In this document: positions 44,868 to 52,690 of the stretch, piece after piece | How the letters are laid out: the number at the start of each line of letters is the position of its first letter | Position numbering within the stretch: position 1 is the stretch's first letter | DNA from: Bradyrhizobium erythrophlei | Lineage (GTDB): Bacteria; Pseudomonadota; Alphaproteobacteria; Rhizobiales; Xanthobacteraceae | Reading direction: 5' to 3' | Length of the DNA stretch: 64,000 nucleotides | Assembly: GCF_900129425.1 (NCBI RefSeq) | Contig: NZ_LT670817.1 | Coordinates: forward strand, 8,708,001-8,772,000 | Position numbers and translations under genes: made by a program | The notes under the pieces: model-generated | Database searches by the model: none | Seen by the model: the letters and a program-made list of their open reading frames with translations, nothing else | What the model was told of the DNA's origin: nothing

Positions 44868-45077
44868 ATGACCGACGATCCTTCACTGCCTGACCCTGAA
44901 CCGGGCCGCAAAAAGCTCTCGCCGGCGGCGAGGCGCGCGCTCGCCGAGGCCGAAGCGCGCAGAAAAACCGCCGAGGCCAACGCCGTGCCCGCGCCAAAGG
45001 AATTTCAGGGCCCCAAGGGCCCGGAACCAACCCGCTACGGCGACTGGGAAAACAAAGGCATTGCCTCGGATTTTTGA
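44868..45077 (+). CDS. DUF1674 (SDHAF4-like) small protein
   Basis: This 69-residue protein has an N-terminal charged helix (LSPAARRALAEAEARRKTAE). The strongly conserved C-terminal block is PKEFQGPKGPEPTRYGDWEN followed by KGIASDF. That block defines DUF1674, the family of mitochondrial Sdh8/SDHAF4, which helps insert flavinylated SdhA into succinate dehydrogenase. A similar role in this bacterium is an inference. It is divergent from rsmB and ends before an intrinsic terminator. Confidence 0.92.
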   Translation: MTDDPSLPDPEPGRKKLSPAARRALAEAEARRKTAEANAVPAPKEFQGPKGPEPTRYGDWENKGIASDF

Positions 45078-45143
45078 GTCCCCAACACAGAATTTGCGGA
45101 TTAACCGACACGCTCCGGACCCGCCTTGTTCTGGCGCGCGGTA

Positions 45144-45177
45144 ATCGATGTTCAAACAAAATCGATGTTCAAACAAA
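45144..45177 (+). repeat. Perfect 17-bp tandem duplication
   Basis: ATCGATGTTCAAACAAA occurs twice head to tail (45144-45160, 45161-45177), immediately before the terminator stem of the DUF1674 gene. Confidence 0.9.
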
Positions 45178-45206
45178 AAAGCCGCGCCCATCGGCGCGGC
45201 CTTTTC
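45178..45206 (+). terminator. Intrinsic terminator after the DUF1674 gene
   Basis: GCCGCGCC, a CATC loop, GGCGCGGC, then CTTTTCC. A run of A residues precedes the stem, so it can act in both directions. Confidence 0.85.
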
Positions 45207-45213
45207 CTGTGTC

Positions 45214-45318
45214 GTCATTCCGGGGCGCGAGCGAAGCGAGCGAACCCGGAATCTCGAGATTCCCCGATGTGCAATTGCACATCTGAGGTCTGGTGCTAAC
45301 GCACCATCCCGGAATGAC
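45214..45318. repeat. Dispersed palindromic repeat, family A copy 6 (long form)
   Basis: Carries the same GATGTGCAATTGCACATC block as copy 4 but in opposite overall orientation. It lies between the DUF1674 terminator and the L,D-transpeptidase stop. Confidence 0.9.
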
Positions 45319-45328
45319 GAAGGTTGGA

Positions 45329-45841
45329 TCAGCGCGTCACCACCACGGTCGTGCCGACCGAGACACGCTGGTAAAGATCGGTGATATCGGGGTTCAGCAT
45401 CCGGATGCAGCCATAGGAGACAAAACCGCCGACCGAACCCGGCCTGTTGGTGCCGTGAATGGCGTATTCCCCGCCGGCCAGCGTCATCGCAGCGACGCCC
45501 ATCGGGTTGCGCGGCGAGCCGCCGGGAATGACGTCCGGCATCGACGGCTTGTCACGCCTGATTTCCGCCGGCGGCGACCAGGCCGGATTGCGATACTTGC
45601 CGTCGATCTGGGTGGTGCCGGCCCATTGCTTGCCGGACCTGCCGACACCGATGGGATAACGGACGGCGTGGTAGGGATCGACCACCAGGTAGAGCCGGCG
45701 TTCATTGGTCCTCACCACGATCGTCCCCGGCGAATAGTCGCCCCGGAAATCGACCACGTCCGGCCGCGCCTGGGCCTCGGTCGTCACCAGCATTCCCGCC
45801 CCGATGGTGGCCACGAGAGCCACCGCAATTCTCAACGACAT
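45329..45841 (-). CDS. Secreted L,D-transpeptidase (ErfK/YbiS-type)
   Basis: This 170-residue exported protein has a signal peptide (RIAVALVATIGAGMLVTTEA) and a YkuD domain. The domain has PGTIVVRTNERRLYLVVD, the catalytic histidine in YAIHGTNRPGSVGG (about H129) and the nucleophile cysteine in VSYGCIRMLNPD (about C145). It would form 3-3 cross-links or link lipoprotein to the wall in the periplasm. GGAGAG upstream favours the ATG at 45841 over the TTG three bases earlier. Confidence 0.93.
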   Translation of the reverse strand: MSLRIAVALVATIGAGMLVTTEAQARPDVVDFRGDYSPGTIVVRTNERRLYLVVDPYHAVRYPIGVGRSGKQWAGTTQIDGKYRNPAWSPPAEIRRDKPSMPDVIPGGSPRNPMGVAAMTLAGGEYAIHGTNRPGSVGGFVSYGCIRMLNPDITDLYQRVSVGTTVVVTR

Positions 45842-46218
45842 CAATCTCTCCGTTTTCGATCAATCACCCCGTCCGGGGCAGCGAAATCCAAACGCAAATC
45901 CTGCAAAACGTCGCGCTCACCGCCGTTCGCCCGCGCTTTTTTAACCGCGTGATTTAACCAATGGGTTTCCACGCTGGGCCTGAACGTGATCCAACGCAGG
46001 GAACAAAGAAAATGCTGGAAACAAAGTAAATGACTTGAAAACGACTCCGGGTCGGAAGCGACAAGCCGCAGGCGAGAAGACCTCACAATGTTGTTGGTCG
46101 GCAATTCGAGGCTTAACTGGCGGCGGGGAGGCGTCAATCCGATAATCGTGTGAGCGGCGAGGCGGAGTCGCCTGTATCAATCGCCGGATCGTCTAGATCG
46201 TAACGAAGGATCGTCCGC
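45842..46218. other. 377-bp divergent intergenic region
   Basis: No gene is supported. The middle (about 45985-46040) is AT-rich (GGAACAAAGAAAATGCTGG, ACAAAGTAAATGACTTG), and a small dyad GGCGGAGTCGCC lies at about 46161-46172. It probably holds the promoters for the L,D-transpeptidase and the glutathionyl-hydroquinone reductase-like gene. Confidence 0.5.
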
Positions 46219-47169
46219 ATGGGTGTCATGGTCGACGGCGCATGGCGCCGGGAAGATGGGTTTCCGGCCGACGCGTCCGGGCGGTTCACCCGCCCGGCCT
46301 CGCCGCTGCGCAACTGGATCACGCCGGATGGATCTCCCGGGCCGAGCGGTCGCGGCGGTTTTGCCGCCGAGCCAGGGCGCTACCATCTCTATGTGTCGCT
46401 GGCCTGTCCGTGGGCGCACCGCACCCTGATCTTTCGCGCGCTCAAGGGCCTCGGGGAGGCGATCAGCCTGTCGGTGGTCCACTGGTTCATGGGCGTCGAT
46501 GGCTGGACGTTCGATCCAGGTCCCGGCGTGATCGCGGACCCGATCCACCACGCCAGGTTCCTACACCAGGTCTATGCCGCCGGCGATCCGGCCTATACCG
46601 GGCGCGTCACCGTTCCCGTGCTGTGGGACCGCAAGACCGGGCAGATCGTCAACAATGAATCGTCCGAGATCATCCGGATGCTGAACTCGGCCTTCGACGG
46701 GGCCGGAGCTTTGCCCGGCGATTTCTATCCCGCCGATCTGCGTGACGACATCGATGCGCTGAACGTGCGGATCTACGACACCGTTAACAACGGCGTCTAC
46801 CGCGCGGGTTTTGCGCGCAGCCAATCCGCCTACGACGAAGCCGTAATGTCGCTGTTCGCGACGCTCGACTGGCTCGAGGCGAGGCTGTCACGGCGGCGTT
46901 GGCTGCTCGGCGACCGCTTGACGGAAGCAGACTGGCGACTGTTCACCACCCTGATCCGCTTCGACACCGTCTATGTCGGGCACTTCAAATGCAACATCCG
47001 CCGCATCGCCGACTACAAGCATCTACAGCGCTATCTGAAAGAACTTTATCGGCAGCCGCTGATCGCGGAGACCGTGAACCTGTTCCACATCAAGCATCAT
47101 TACTACGAAAGCCATCGCCACATTAATCCCAGCGGCATCGTGCCGGCGGGACCGGTGCTGGATTTGTAA
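46219..47169 (+). CDS. Glutathionyl-hydroquinone reductase-like protein (Xi-class GST, YqjG/ECM4)
   Basis: This 316-residue protein has the Xi-class active-site motif YVSLACPWAHRTLIFRAL with the catalytic cysteine C63. It also has NNESSEIIRMLNSAF, DRLTEADWRLFTTLIRFD, YVGHFKCNIRRIADY and HIKHHYYESHRHINPSGI. These enzymes use glutathione to reduce glutathionyl-hydroquinones in the cytoplasm. A GAAGGA ribosome binding site supports the ATG at 46219. Confidence 0.93.
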   Translation: MGVMVDGAWRREDGFPADASGRFTRPASPLRNWITPDGSPGPSGRGGFAAEPGRYHLYVSLACPWAHRTLIFRALKGLGEAISLSVVHWFMGVDGWTFDPGPGVIADPIHHARFLHQVYAAGDPAYTGRVTVPVLWDRKTGQIVNNESSEIIRMLNSAFDGAGALPGDFYPADLRDDIDALNVRIYDTVNNGVYRAGFARSQSAYDEAVMSLFATLDWLEARLSRRRWLLGDRLTEADWRLFTTLIRFDTVYVGHFKCNIRRIADYKHLQRYLKELYRQPLIAETVNLFHIKHHYYESHRHINPSGIVPAGPVLDL

Positions 47170-47206
47170 GAATGATAGGCGCGGCGTAGCTGCGGGCAAG
47201 ACCATC

Positions 47207-47340
47207 ATGTCCCGGACGCGGTGCAGCGCCTCTTCGCGCTGCTCCGCAGAGCCGGGACCCATACTTTCGCGTCGACATGGATCCTGGATCAGCAGCGCAC
47301 CACAGCGCAAAGAGCGCCGCGCTGCGCAGCATCCGGGGAA
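47207..47340 (+). repeat. Dispersed repeat, family D copy 2
   Basis: GTCCCGGACGCGGTGCAGCG ... GGATCAGCAGCGCACCA ... GCAGCATCCGGGGAA. Tandem with copy 3, with roughly 90 percent identity by eye. Confidence 0.85.
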
Positions 47341-47388
47341 CGCCGCTGGAGCTTCGCAGCCACTGCGCCTACGCGTCCTGGCCATCAT

Positions 47389-47522
47389 GTCCCGGACGCG
47401 GTGCAGCGCTTCTTCGCGCTGCTCCGCAGAGTCGGAACCCATACTTTCGCGCCAACATGGACCCCGGATCAGCAGCGCACCACGGCGCAAAGAGCGCCGC
47501 GCTGCGCAGCGTCCGGGGAACC
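47389..47522 (+). repeat. Dispersed repeat, family D copy 3
   Basis: Same length and word order as copy 2, with scattered substitutions such as AGAGTCGGAACCCATA for AGAGCCGGGACCCATA. Confidence 0.85.
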
Positions 47523-47536
47523 CGCTGGCGCTATGC

Positions 47537-49483
47537 CTACGCCCCCTTCTTGTTCTGCCTGTGCTCGACGAGATCATCGACCACGGCGGGATCCGCCAAT
47601 GTCGAGGTGTCGCCGAGGCTGCCCGGCTCGTCCTCGGCGATCTTGCGCAGGATGCGGCGCATGATCTTGCCGGAGCGGGTTTTCGGCAGGCCCGGCGCGA
47701 ACTGAATCTGGTCGGGGGACGCGATCGGGCCGATGTCCTTGCGCACCCACGCCACCAGTTCCTTGCGCAGTTCTTCGCTCGGCTCGACGCCGGTCATCAA
47801 CGTCACATAGGCGTAGATGCCCTGTCCCTTGATGTCGTGGGGATAGCCGACCACGGCGGCTTCCGACACCTTGGCATGCGCGACCAGCGAACTTTCGACT
47901 TCGGCGGTGCCCATGCGATGGCCGGAGACGTTGATGACGTCGTCGACGCGCCCGGTGATCCAGTAATAGCCGTCGGCGTCGCGGCGGCAGCCGTCACCGG
48001 TGAAATATTTGCCTTTGTAAGTTGAAAAATAGGTCTGCTCGAACCGGGCGTGGTCGCCATAGACGGTGCGCATCTGGCCCGGCCAGGATTTGGCGATGCA
48101 GAGATTGCCCTGGCATTCGCCTTCCAGCACCTTGCCATCGGCGTCGACGATTTCAGGCACCACGCCGAAGAACGGATTTGTCGCCGAACCCGGCTTGAGT
48201 TTGGTGGCGCCGGGCAGCGGCGTGATCAGAATGCCGCCGGTCTCGGTCTGCCACCAAGTGTCGACGATCGGACAGCGCTCGTCGCCGATGACGCGGTGAT
48301 ACCACTCCCACGCTTCCGGATTGATCGGCTCGCCGACGCTGCCGAGCAATCGAAGGGACTTGCGCGAGGTCTTCTTGACCGGTTCATCGCCGCCCTGCAT
48401 CAGCGCGCGGATCGCGGTCGGCGCGGTGTAGAAAATGTTGACTTGGTGCTTGTCGATCACGTTCCAGAACCGCGAATTATCGGGGTAATTCGGCACGCCC
48501 TCGAACATCAGCGTGGTCGCGCCGTTGGCCAGCGGTCCATAGAGAATGTAGCTGTGGCCGGTGACCCAGCCGACATCGGCGGTGCACCAGTAGATATCGC
48601 CGTCGTGATAGTCGAACACGTATTGATGCGTCATTGACGCGAACACCAGATAGCCGCCCGAGGTGTGCAGCACGCCCTTGGGCTGGCCGGTCGAGCCCGA
48701 CGTATAGAGAATGAACAGCGGATCTTCCGCGTGCATGTGCTCGGCCCGGCATTCCGTCGTCACCATCGCGGCGGCTTCGTGGTACCAGAAATCGCGCGAC
48801 GGATTCATGTCGACGGCGGCACCGGTGCGCTTGACCACGATCACCCAGTCGACGCCGCTGCTTTTGGCGATCGCGGCATCGACATTGGCCTTCAGCGGCA
48901 CTTTCTTGCCGCCGCGCAGCCCTTCGTCTGCGGTGATGACCACCCTGGACGCGCAGTCGGTGATGCGCTGGGCAAGGCTGTCGGGCGAAAAGCCGGCGAA
49001 CACCACCGAATGGATGGCGCCGATCCGGGCGCAGGCCAGCATCGCGTAGGCGGCTTCCGGAATCATCGGCAGATAGATCGTGACGCGGTCGCCTTTCTTG
49101 ACGTTACGGGTGCGCAGGATGTTGGCCATCCTGCAGACCTCGTCGTGCAGCTGGCGATAGGTGATGTGCTTCGACTCCGAGGGGTCGTCGCCCTCCCAGA
49201 TGATGGCGGTCTGGTCGCCGCGCTTGTCGAGATGCCGGTCGATGCAGTTCCAGGCGACATTGAGGACGCCGTCCTCGAACCATTTGATCGAAATATTGCC
49301 GGGGGCGAAGGAGGCGTTCTCGACCTTGGTGAAGGGCTTGATCCAGCCGATGCGCTTGCCCTGTTCGGCCCAGAACCCCTTGGGATCGCTCACCGAGCGC
49401 GCATACATCTCCTGGTACTTGGCAGAATCGACCCAGGCGCGCTTGGCCCATTCCGCGGGCACGTCGTAAATCTTCTCGGACAT
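47537..49483 (-). CDS. acs: Acetyl-CoA synthetase (acetate-CoA ligase)
   Basis: This 648-residue AMP-forming enzyme activates acetate via acetyl-AMP. It has the P-loop LFILYTSGSTGQPKGVLHTS, the acetate pocket and adenine contacts DTWWQTETGG, the hinge YFTGDGCRRDADGYYWITGR and the regulatory lysine in PKTRSGKIMRRILR near the C-terminus. In many bacteria that lysine is acetylated to switch the enzyme off. The ATG at 49483 (MSEKIYDVPAEWAKRAW) was preferred to the longer frame from 49585. It is divergent from topoisomerase IB. Confidence 0.97.
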   Translation of the reverse strand: MSEKIYDVPAEWAKRAWVDSAKYQEMYARSVSDPKGFWAEQGKRIGWIKPFTKVENASFAPGNISIKWFEDGVLNVAWNCIDRHLDKRGDQTAIIWEGDDPSESKHITYRQLHDEVCRMANILRTRNVKKGDRVTIYLPMIPEAAYAMLACARIGAIHSVVFAGFSPDSLAQRITDCASRVVITADEGLRGGKKVPLKANVDAAIAKSSGVDWVIVVKRTGAAVDMNPSRDFWYHEAAAMVTTECRAEHMHAEDPLFILYTSGSTGQPKGVLHTSGGYLVFASMTHQYVFDYHDGDIYWCTADVGWVTGHSYILYGPLANGATTLMFEGVPNYPDNSRFWNVIDKHQVNIFYTAPTAIRALMQGGDEPVKKTSRKSLRLLGSVGEPINPEAWEWYHRVIGDERCPIVDTWWQTETGGILITPLPGATKLKPGSATNPFFGVVPEIVDADGKVLEGECQGNLCIAKSWPGQMRTVYGDHARFEQTYFSTYKGKYFTGDGCRRDADGYYWITGRVDDVINVSGHRMGTAEVESSLVAHAKVSEAAVVGYPHDIKGQGIYAYVTLMTGVEPSEELRKELVAWVRKDIGPIASPDQIQFAPGLPKTRSGKIMRRILRKIAEDEPGSLGDTSTLADPAVVDDLVEHRQNKKGA

Positions 49484-49884
49484 CACACTCTCCACCCATG
49501 CGGCCGGCGAACGCAGCGACGACCAGCCGTCTTGATTGTTGCAACGATTATGCGTCGGGCCCGATGGCGCCGACAAGCAGAACAATCAGAACCTTAGGGC
49601 GGGCTGCCCGCCATGCGCGGGATCGAGGCGGCGAAACGCAGGACTTGGCCGGCATATTCGGGCGGAGAACCGCCATCACGATCGCGTTTTCGGCAGGTCA
49701 AAAAGCCGCACGCCGATGCCGCCCGCCTTTCGAACGGTAACCAGAAACCACAATTCCGCGAAGCCGGGCTGGCGCTCCCGGCAATTACCCCCTAAATGGC
49801 CTCCCCGTGGCCGAGAGGCCAGCCGGAACCAAAGATCAATAAACGGCATTAGCAGGGTGTATCAGGAGCAAGGCGTCTAAGGTC
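49484..49884. other. 401-bp divergent intergenic region between acs and topoisomerase IB
   Basis: No gene is supported. It should contain both promoters. A TTGATTGTTGCAACGATTA stretch near 49532-49550 contains a small TTGCAA dyad. No other recognisable operator was found. Confidence 0.45.
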
Positions 49885-50985
49885 ATGATGGATCAGCAGA
49901 ATTTCGAGGCTACGCGGCCCGTTTCCGCCGATACTGCCGTGACCGTGACCCAGGGGCACCCCGCCAGCGTGGAATCCCTCGCCAAAGAACTCGGCCTCAA
50001 GCTCGGCGACCAGAACGAATTGACCATCCGCCGCATCAAGCGCGGCAAGAGCTATTCGTTCGTCCGCGCCAACGGCACCGCGATCCGCCACGTCGGCACC
50101 ATCAAGCGGCTGCACTCGATGGCGGTGCCGCCCGCCTACGCCGAGGTGCGCTATTCGCCCGATCCGACCTCGCATCTGCAGGCGGTCGGCCGCGACGCCG
50201 CGGGCCGGCTGCAATACCGCTATCACTCCGATTGGGAGAAGGTCCGGGAGCACCGCAAGGCGCACCGGCTGGCGCGGCTGGTCGCGGCCTTGCCGAAAAT
50301 CCGCCGCCACGTCTCGATGCATCTGTCCGGCGATACCCCGACCCGTGAATTCGCGCTGTCGGCGGTGATCGAGCTGATCGCGCGCACCGCGATCCGCCCG
50401 GGCAATGAATCCTACGCCCGCCTCAACGGCACCCGCGGCGCCACCACGCTGCTGAAGTCCAATGTCGCGCTGGAAGACGATTGCGTCGTGCTCACCTTCA
50501 AGGCCAAGGGCGGCAAGGCCGTGCGCAAGGAATGCGACGCCGCCAAGCTGGTGCGCGCCATCGGCATCCTGCGCGGCGTGCCGGGCAAGCGCATGTTCCA
50601 GTTCCGCGACAATTCCGGCACCGTTCGCGCGGTCTCGACCACCCAGGTCAATGCGTTCCTGCGCGAGATCGCCGGCATCAAGATTTCGCTGAAGGATTTC
50701 CGCACCCTGATGGCATCAGCCGTGGTGCTGGAATCGCTGTCGCGGATTTCGCCGGCGGCCAGCGCCCGCGGCCGCCGCAAGCAGGTGCTGGAAGCCGTCC
50801 GCGCCGCCGCGGATGAATTGTCCAACACCCCGGCGATCTGCCGCAAGAGCTACGTCCACGACACCATCGTCACCGCGTTCGAGGACGGCATCCTCGAGCG
50901 CTTCGCCGCGACCATGAAGGGCTATCGCTCGCAGTCGAAACGCGAGCTGCTTCTGGCGCAGGTGGTGACGGCCGCGGCGGCTTAG
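49885..50985 (+). CDS. Type IB DNA topoisomerase (poxvirus/bacterial type)
   Basis: This 366-residue ATP-independent topoisomerase relaxes supercoils by a 3'-phosphotyrosine intermediate. It has the N-terminal domain IRRIKRGKSYSFVRANGTAI. Catalytic residues are present: Arg in RTAIRPGNESYARLNGTRGA, Lys in LTFKAKGGK, Arg/His region SLKDFRTLMASAVV and the nucleophile tyrosine in CRKSYVHDTIV at about residue 322. The extra N-terminal segment (about 25 residues, acidic) is variable in the family. ATGATG at 49885/49888 gives two equivalent starts. Confidence 0.93.
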   Translation: MMDQQNFEATRPVSADTAVTVTQGHPASVESLAKELGLKLGDQNELTIRRIKRGKSYSFVRANGTAIRHVGTIKRLHSMAVPPAYAEVRYSPDPTSHLQAVGRDAAGRLQYRYHSDWEKVREHRKAHRLARLVAALPKIRRHVSMHLSGDTPTREFALSAVIELIARTAIRPGNESYARLNGTRGATTLLKSNVALEDDCVVLTFKAKGGKAVRKECDAAKLVRAIGILRGVPGKRMFQFRDNSGTVRAVSTTQVNAFLREIAGIKISLKDFRTLMASAVVLESLSRISPAASARGRRKQVLEAVRAAADELSNTPAICRKSYVHDTIVTAFEDGILERFAATMKGYRSQSKRELLLAQVVTAAAA

Positions 50986-51014
50986 GCTTCTTCCTTCTCG
51001 GCTGCGCTTTCTTC

Positions 51015-51150
51015 CCTTCTCCCCTTGCGGGAGAAGGTGTCGCGGACGAAGTCCGCGACGGATGAGGGGTCTCTATCCGCGGAGACAGACCCCTCACCCG
51101 TCCGCGATGCTACGCATCGCGGCCACCCTCTCCCACAAGGGGAGAGGGGG
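51015..51150. repeat. Dispersed repeat, family C copy 3
   Basis: CCCTTCTCCCCTTGCGGGAG ... CCCACAAGGGGAGAGGG, including an inner TCCGCGACGGATGAGGGG / CCCCTCACCCGTCCGCGA inverted pair. Confidence 0.75.
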
Positions 51151-51165
51151 AAGTAAGAGTCGAGC

Positions 51166-51579
51166 TTACACCCCGCCCATCTTGCAGACGATCTTCCACT
51201 CTTCCGCCGTCACCGGCTGCACCGACAGCCGCGAATATTTTACCAGCGCCATGTCGGCGAGCCGCTTGTCGGCCTTGATCGCCGCCATCGTCACCGGCGT
51301 CTTCAGGGGCTTGTCGGCCTTGATGTCGACGCAGACGAATTTGCCGGTCGCATCGGTCGGATCGGGATAGGCCTCCTTGATGATCTCCGCGATCCCGACG
51401 ATTTCCTTGCCCTCGTTGGAGTGATAGTAGAAGGCGCGGTCGCCCTTCTTCATTTTCACGAGATTCTGCCGCGCGGTGAAATTGCGCACCCCGGTCCAGG
51501 CTTCGCCCTTGGCACCCTTGGCGACCTGCTGGTCCCACGACCAGCTCGAAGGCTCCGATTTCACCAGCCAGTAGTTCAT
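51166..51579 (-). CDS. EVE-domain protein
   Basis: This 137-residue protein is a single PUA-like EVE domain: MNYWLVKSEPSSWSWDQQVA, TGVRNFTARQNLVKMKKGDR, AFYYHSNEGKEIVGIAEII and VKYSRLSVQPVTAEEW. EVE domains bind modified bases in DNA or RNA (the human THYN1 family). The biological target of bacterial stand-alone members is open. The ATG at 51579 was used because the upstream in-frame codons translate a family-E repeat. It follows gpsA after that repeat. Confidence 0.92.
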   Translation of the reverse strand: MNYWLVKSEPSSWSWDQQVAKGAKGEAWTGVRNFTARQNLVKMKKGDRAFYYHSNEGKEIVGIAEIIKEAYPDPTDATGKFVCVDIKADKPLKTPVTMAAIKADKRLADMALVKYSRLSVQPVTAEEWKIVCKMGGV

Positions 51580-51597
51580 GACGCCCCACCACCTGCT

Positions 51598-51690
51598 CGT
51601 CATGGCCGGACTTGTTCCGGCCATCCACGTCTTACTTCAACTTCGATTAAACAAGACGTGGATGCCCGCGACAAGCGCGGGCATGACGAA
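51598..51690. repeat. Dispersed repeat, family E copy 2
   Basis: GTCATGGCCGGACTTGTTCC ... AAGACGTGGATGCCCGCGAC ... GCGGGCATGACGAAG, an imperfect palindrome between gpsA and the EVE gene. Confidence 0.7.
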
Positions 51691-51698
51691 GGGGGAAA

Positions 51699-52676
51699 CT
51701 ATCCCTCCGCCTTGAACGGCCGCGTCAGCAGGCTTTCGGCCGCTTCATCGATCGTCACGGCGCCTCTCAAAATCGCCGCCACCGCACTTGATACCGGCAT
51801 ATCGACATGTTGCGAAGCCGCCAGTTCGATCAGCACCGGGGCGGTGAACTCGCCTTCGGCGAGCCCGGCGGGGCGTCGTTCGCCGCGCCCGAGCGCGATG
51901 CCGAGCGCCAGATTGCGCGACTGCGGGCTGGCGCAGGTCAGGATCAGATCGCCGAGGCCCGACAGCCCGGCCATGGTTTCGCTGCGCGCGCCGCAGGCCC
52001 GCCCGAGCCGCACCAGTTCGGAGAAACCGCGCGTGGTCAGTGCGGCCTGCGCCGACGCGCCGAATTTCCGCCCCGCAACGATTCCGGCCGCGATCGCCAG
52101 CACGTTCTTCGCCGCGCCGCCGATCTCGACGCCCCTGATATCCGTGGTGTGGTAGGGCCGGAAGGTCGCCGATCCCAGCGCCTGCACCAGGGAGCGTGCA
52201 AGCGCTTCATTCTGCGCCGCCAGCGTCACCGCGGTCGGAAGGCCGCGCGCGACGTCTTCGGCAAAACTCGGCCCCGACAGGATCGCCGGCAGCGCATCGG
52301 GGGCGGCTTCGGCGATCACCTCGGTCATGAATTTCTGGGTGCCGCGCTCGATGCCCTTGGCGCAGGCGATCACAGGCGTTGCTCTGGCGAGATGAGGCGC
52401 CAGCGCGGCGACGGCCTCGCGCAGATGCTGCGCCGGCGTTGCGATCAGCATCATGTCGGCAGCCGCGGCAACGGCGAGATCGCCGGTCACGCGGACGCTC
52501 GCGTCAAGCTTTACGCTGGACAATTTCGGATTGGCGCGTGTCGCGGCGATCGCTGCCGCGTGCTCGGCGGTGCGCGCATAAAGCACGACATCGCGGCCCG
52601 CGCGCGCCGCAACGCCGGCCAGCGCGGTTCCCCACGCACCGGCACCGATCACAGCGACAGATTTGAATGACGGCAT
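51699..52676 (-). CDS. gpsA: NAD(P)H-dependent glycerol-3-phosphate dehydrogenase
   Basis: This 325-residue cytoplasmic enzyme makes sn-glycerol 3-phosphate for phospholipids. It has the Rossmann motif VAVIGAGAWGTALAGVAARA, the substrate lysine in VIACAKGIERGTQKF and LSGPSFAEDVARGLPTAVTL. The catalytic lysine is in GVEIGGAAKNVLAIAAGIV, and TMAGLSGLGDLILTCASPQS carries the C-terminal signature. It starts 14 bp after the tsaD stop and is probably cotranscribed with it. Confidence 0.97.
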   Translation of the reverse strand: MPSFKSVAVIGAGAWGTALAGVAARAGRDVVLYARTAEHAAAIAATRANPKLSSVKLDASVRVTGDLAVAAAADMMLIATPAQHLREAVAALAPHLARATPVIACAKGIERGTQKFMTEVIAEAAPDALPAILSGPSFAEDVARGLPTAVTLAAQNEALARSLVQALGSATFRPYHTTDIRGVEIGGAAKNVLAIAAGIVAGRKFGASAQAALTTRGFSELVRLGRACGARSETMAGLSGLGDLILTCASPQSRNLALGIALGRGERRPAGLAEGEFTAPVLIELAASQHVDMPVSSAVAAILRGAVTIDEAAESLLTRPFKAEG

Positions 52677-52690
52677 CGGCAGCGCTCCGC

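Larger units (their letters stand above)
47170..47536. other. 367-bp gene-free stretch dominated by a tandem repeat
   Basis: It holds the two family-D copies at 47207-47340 and 47389-47522 with a short spacer. The frames across it are translations of the repeat. Confidence 0.7.
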
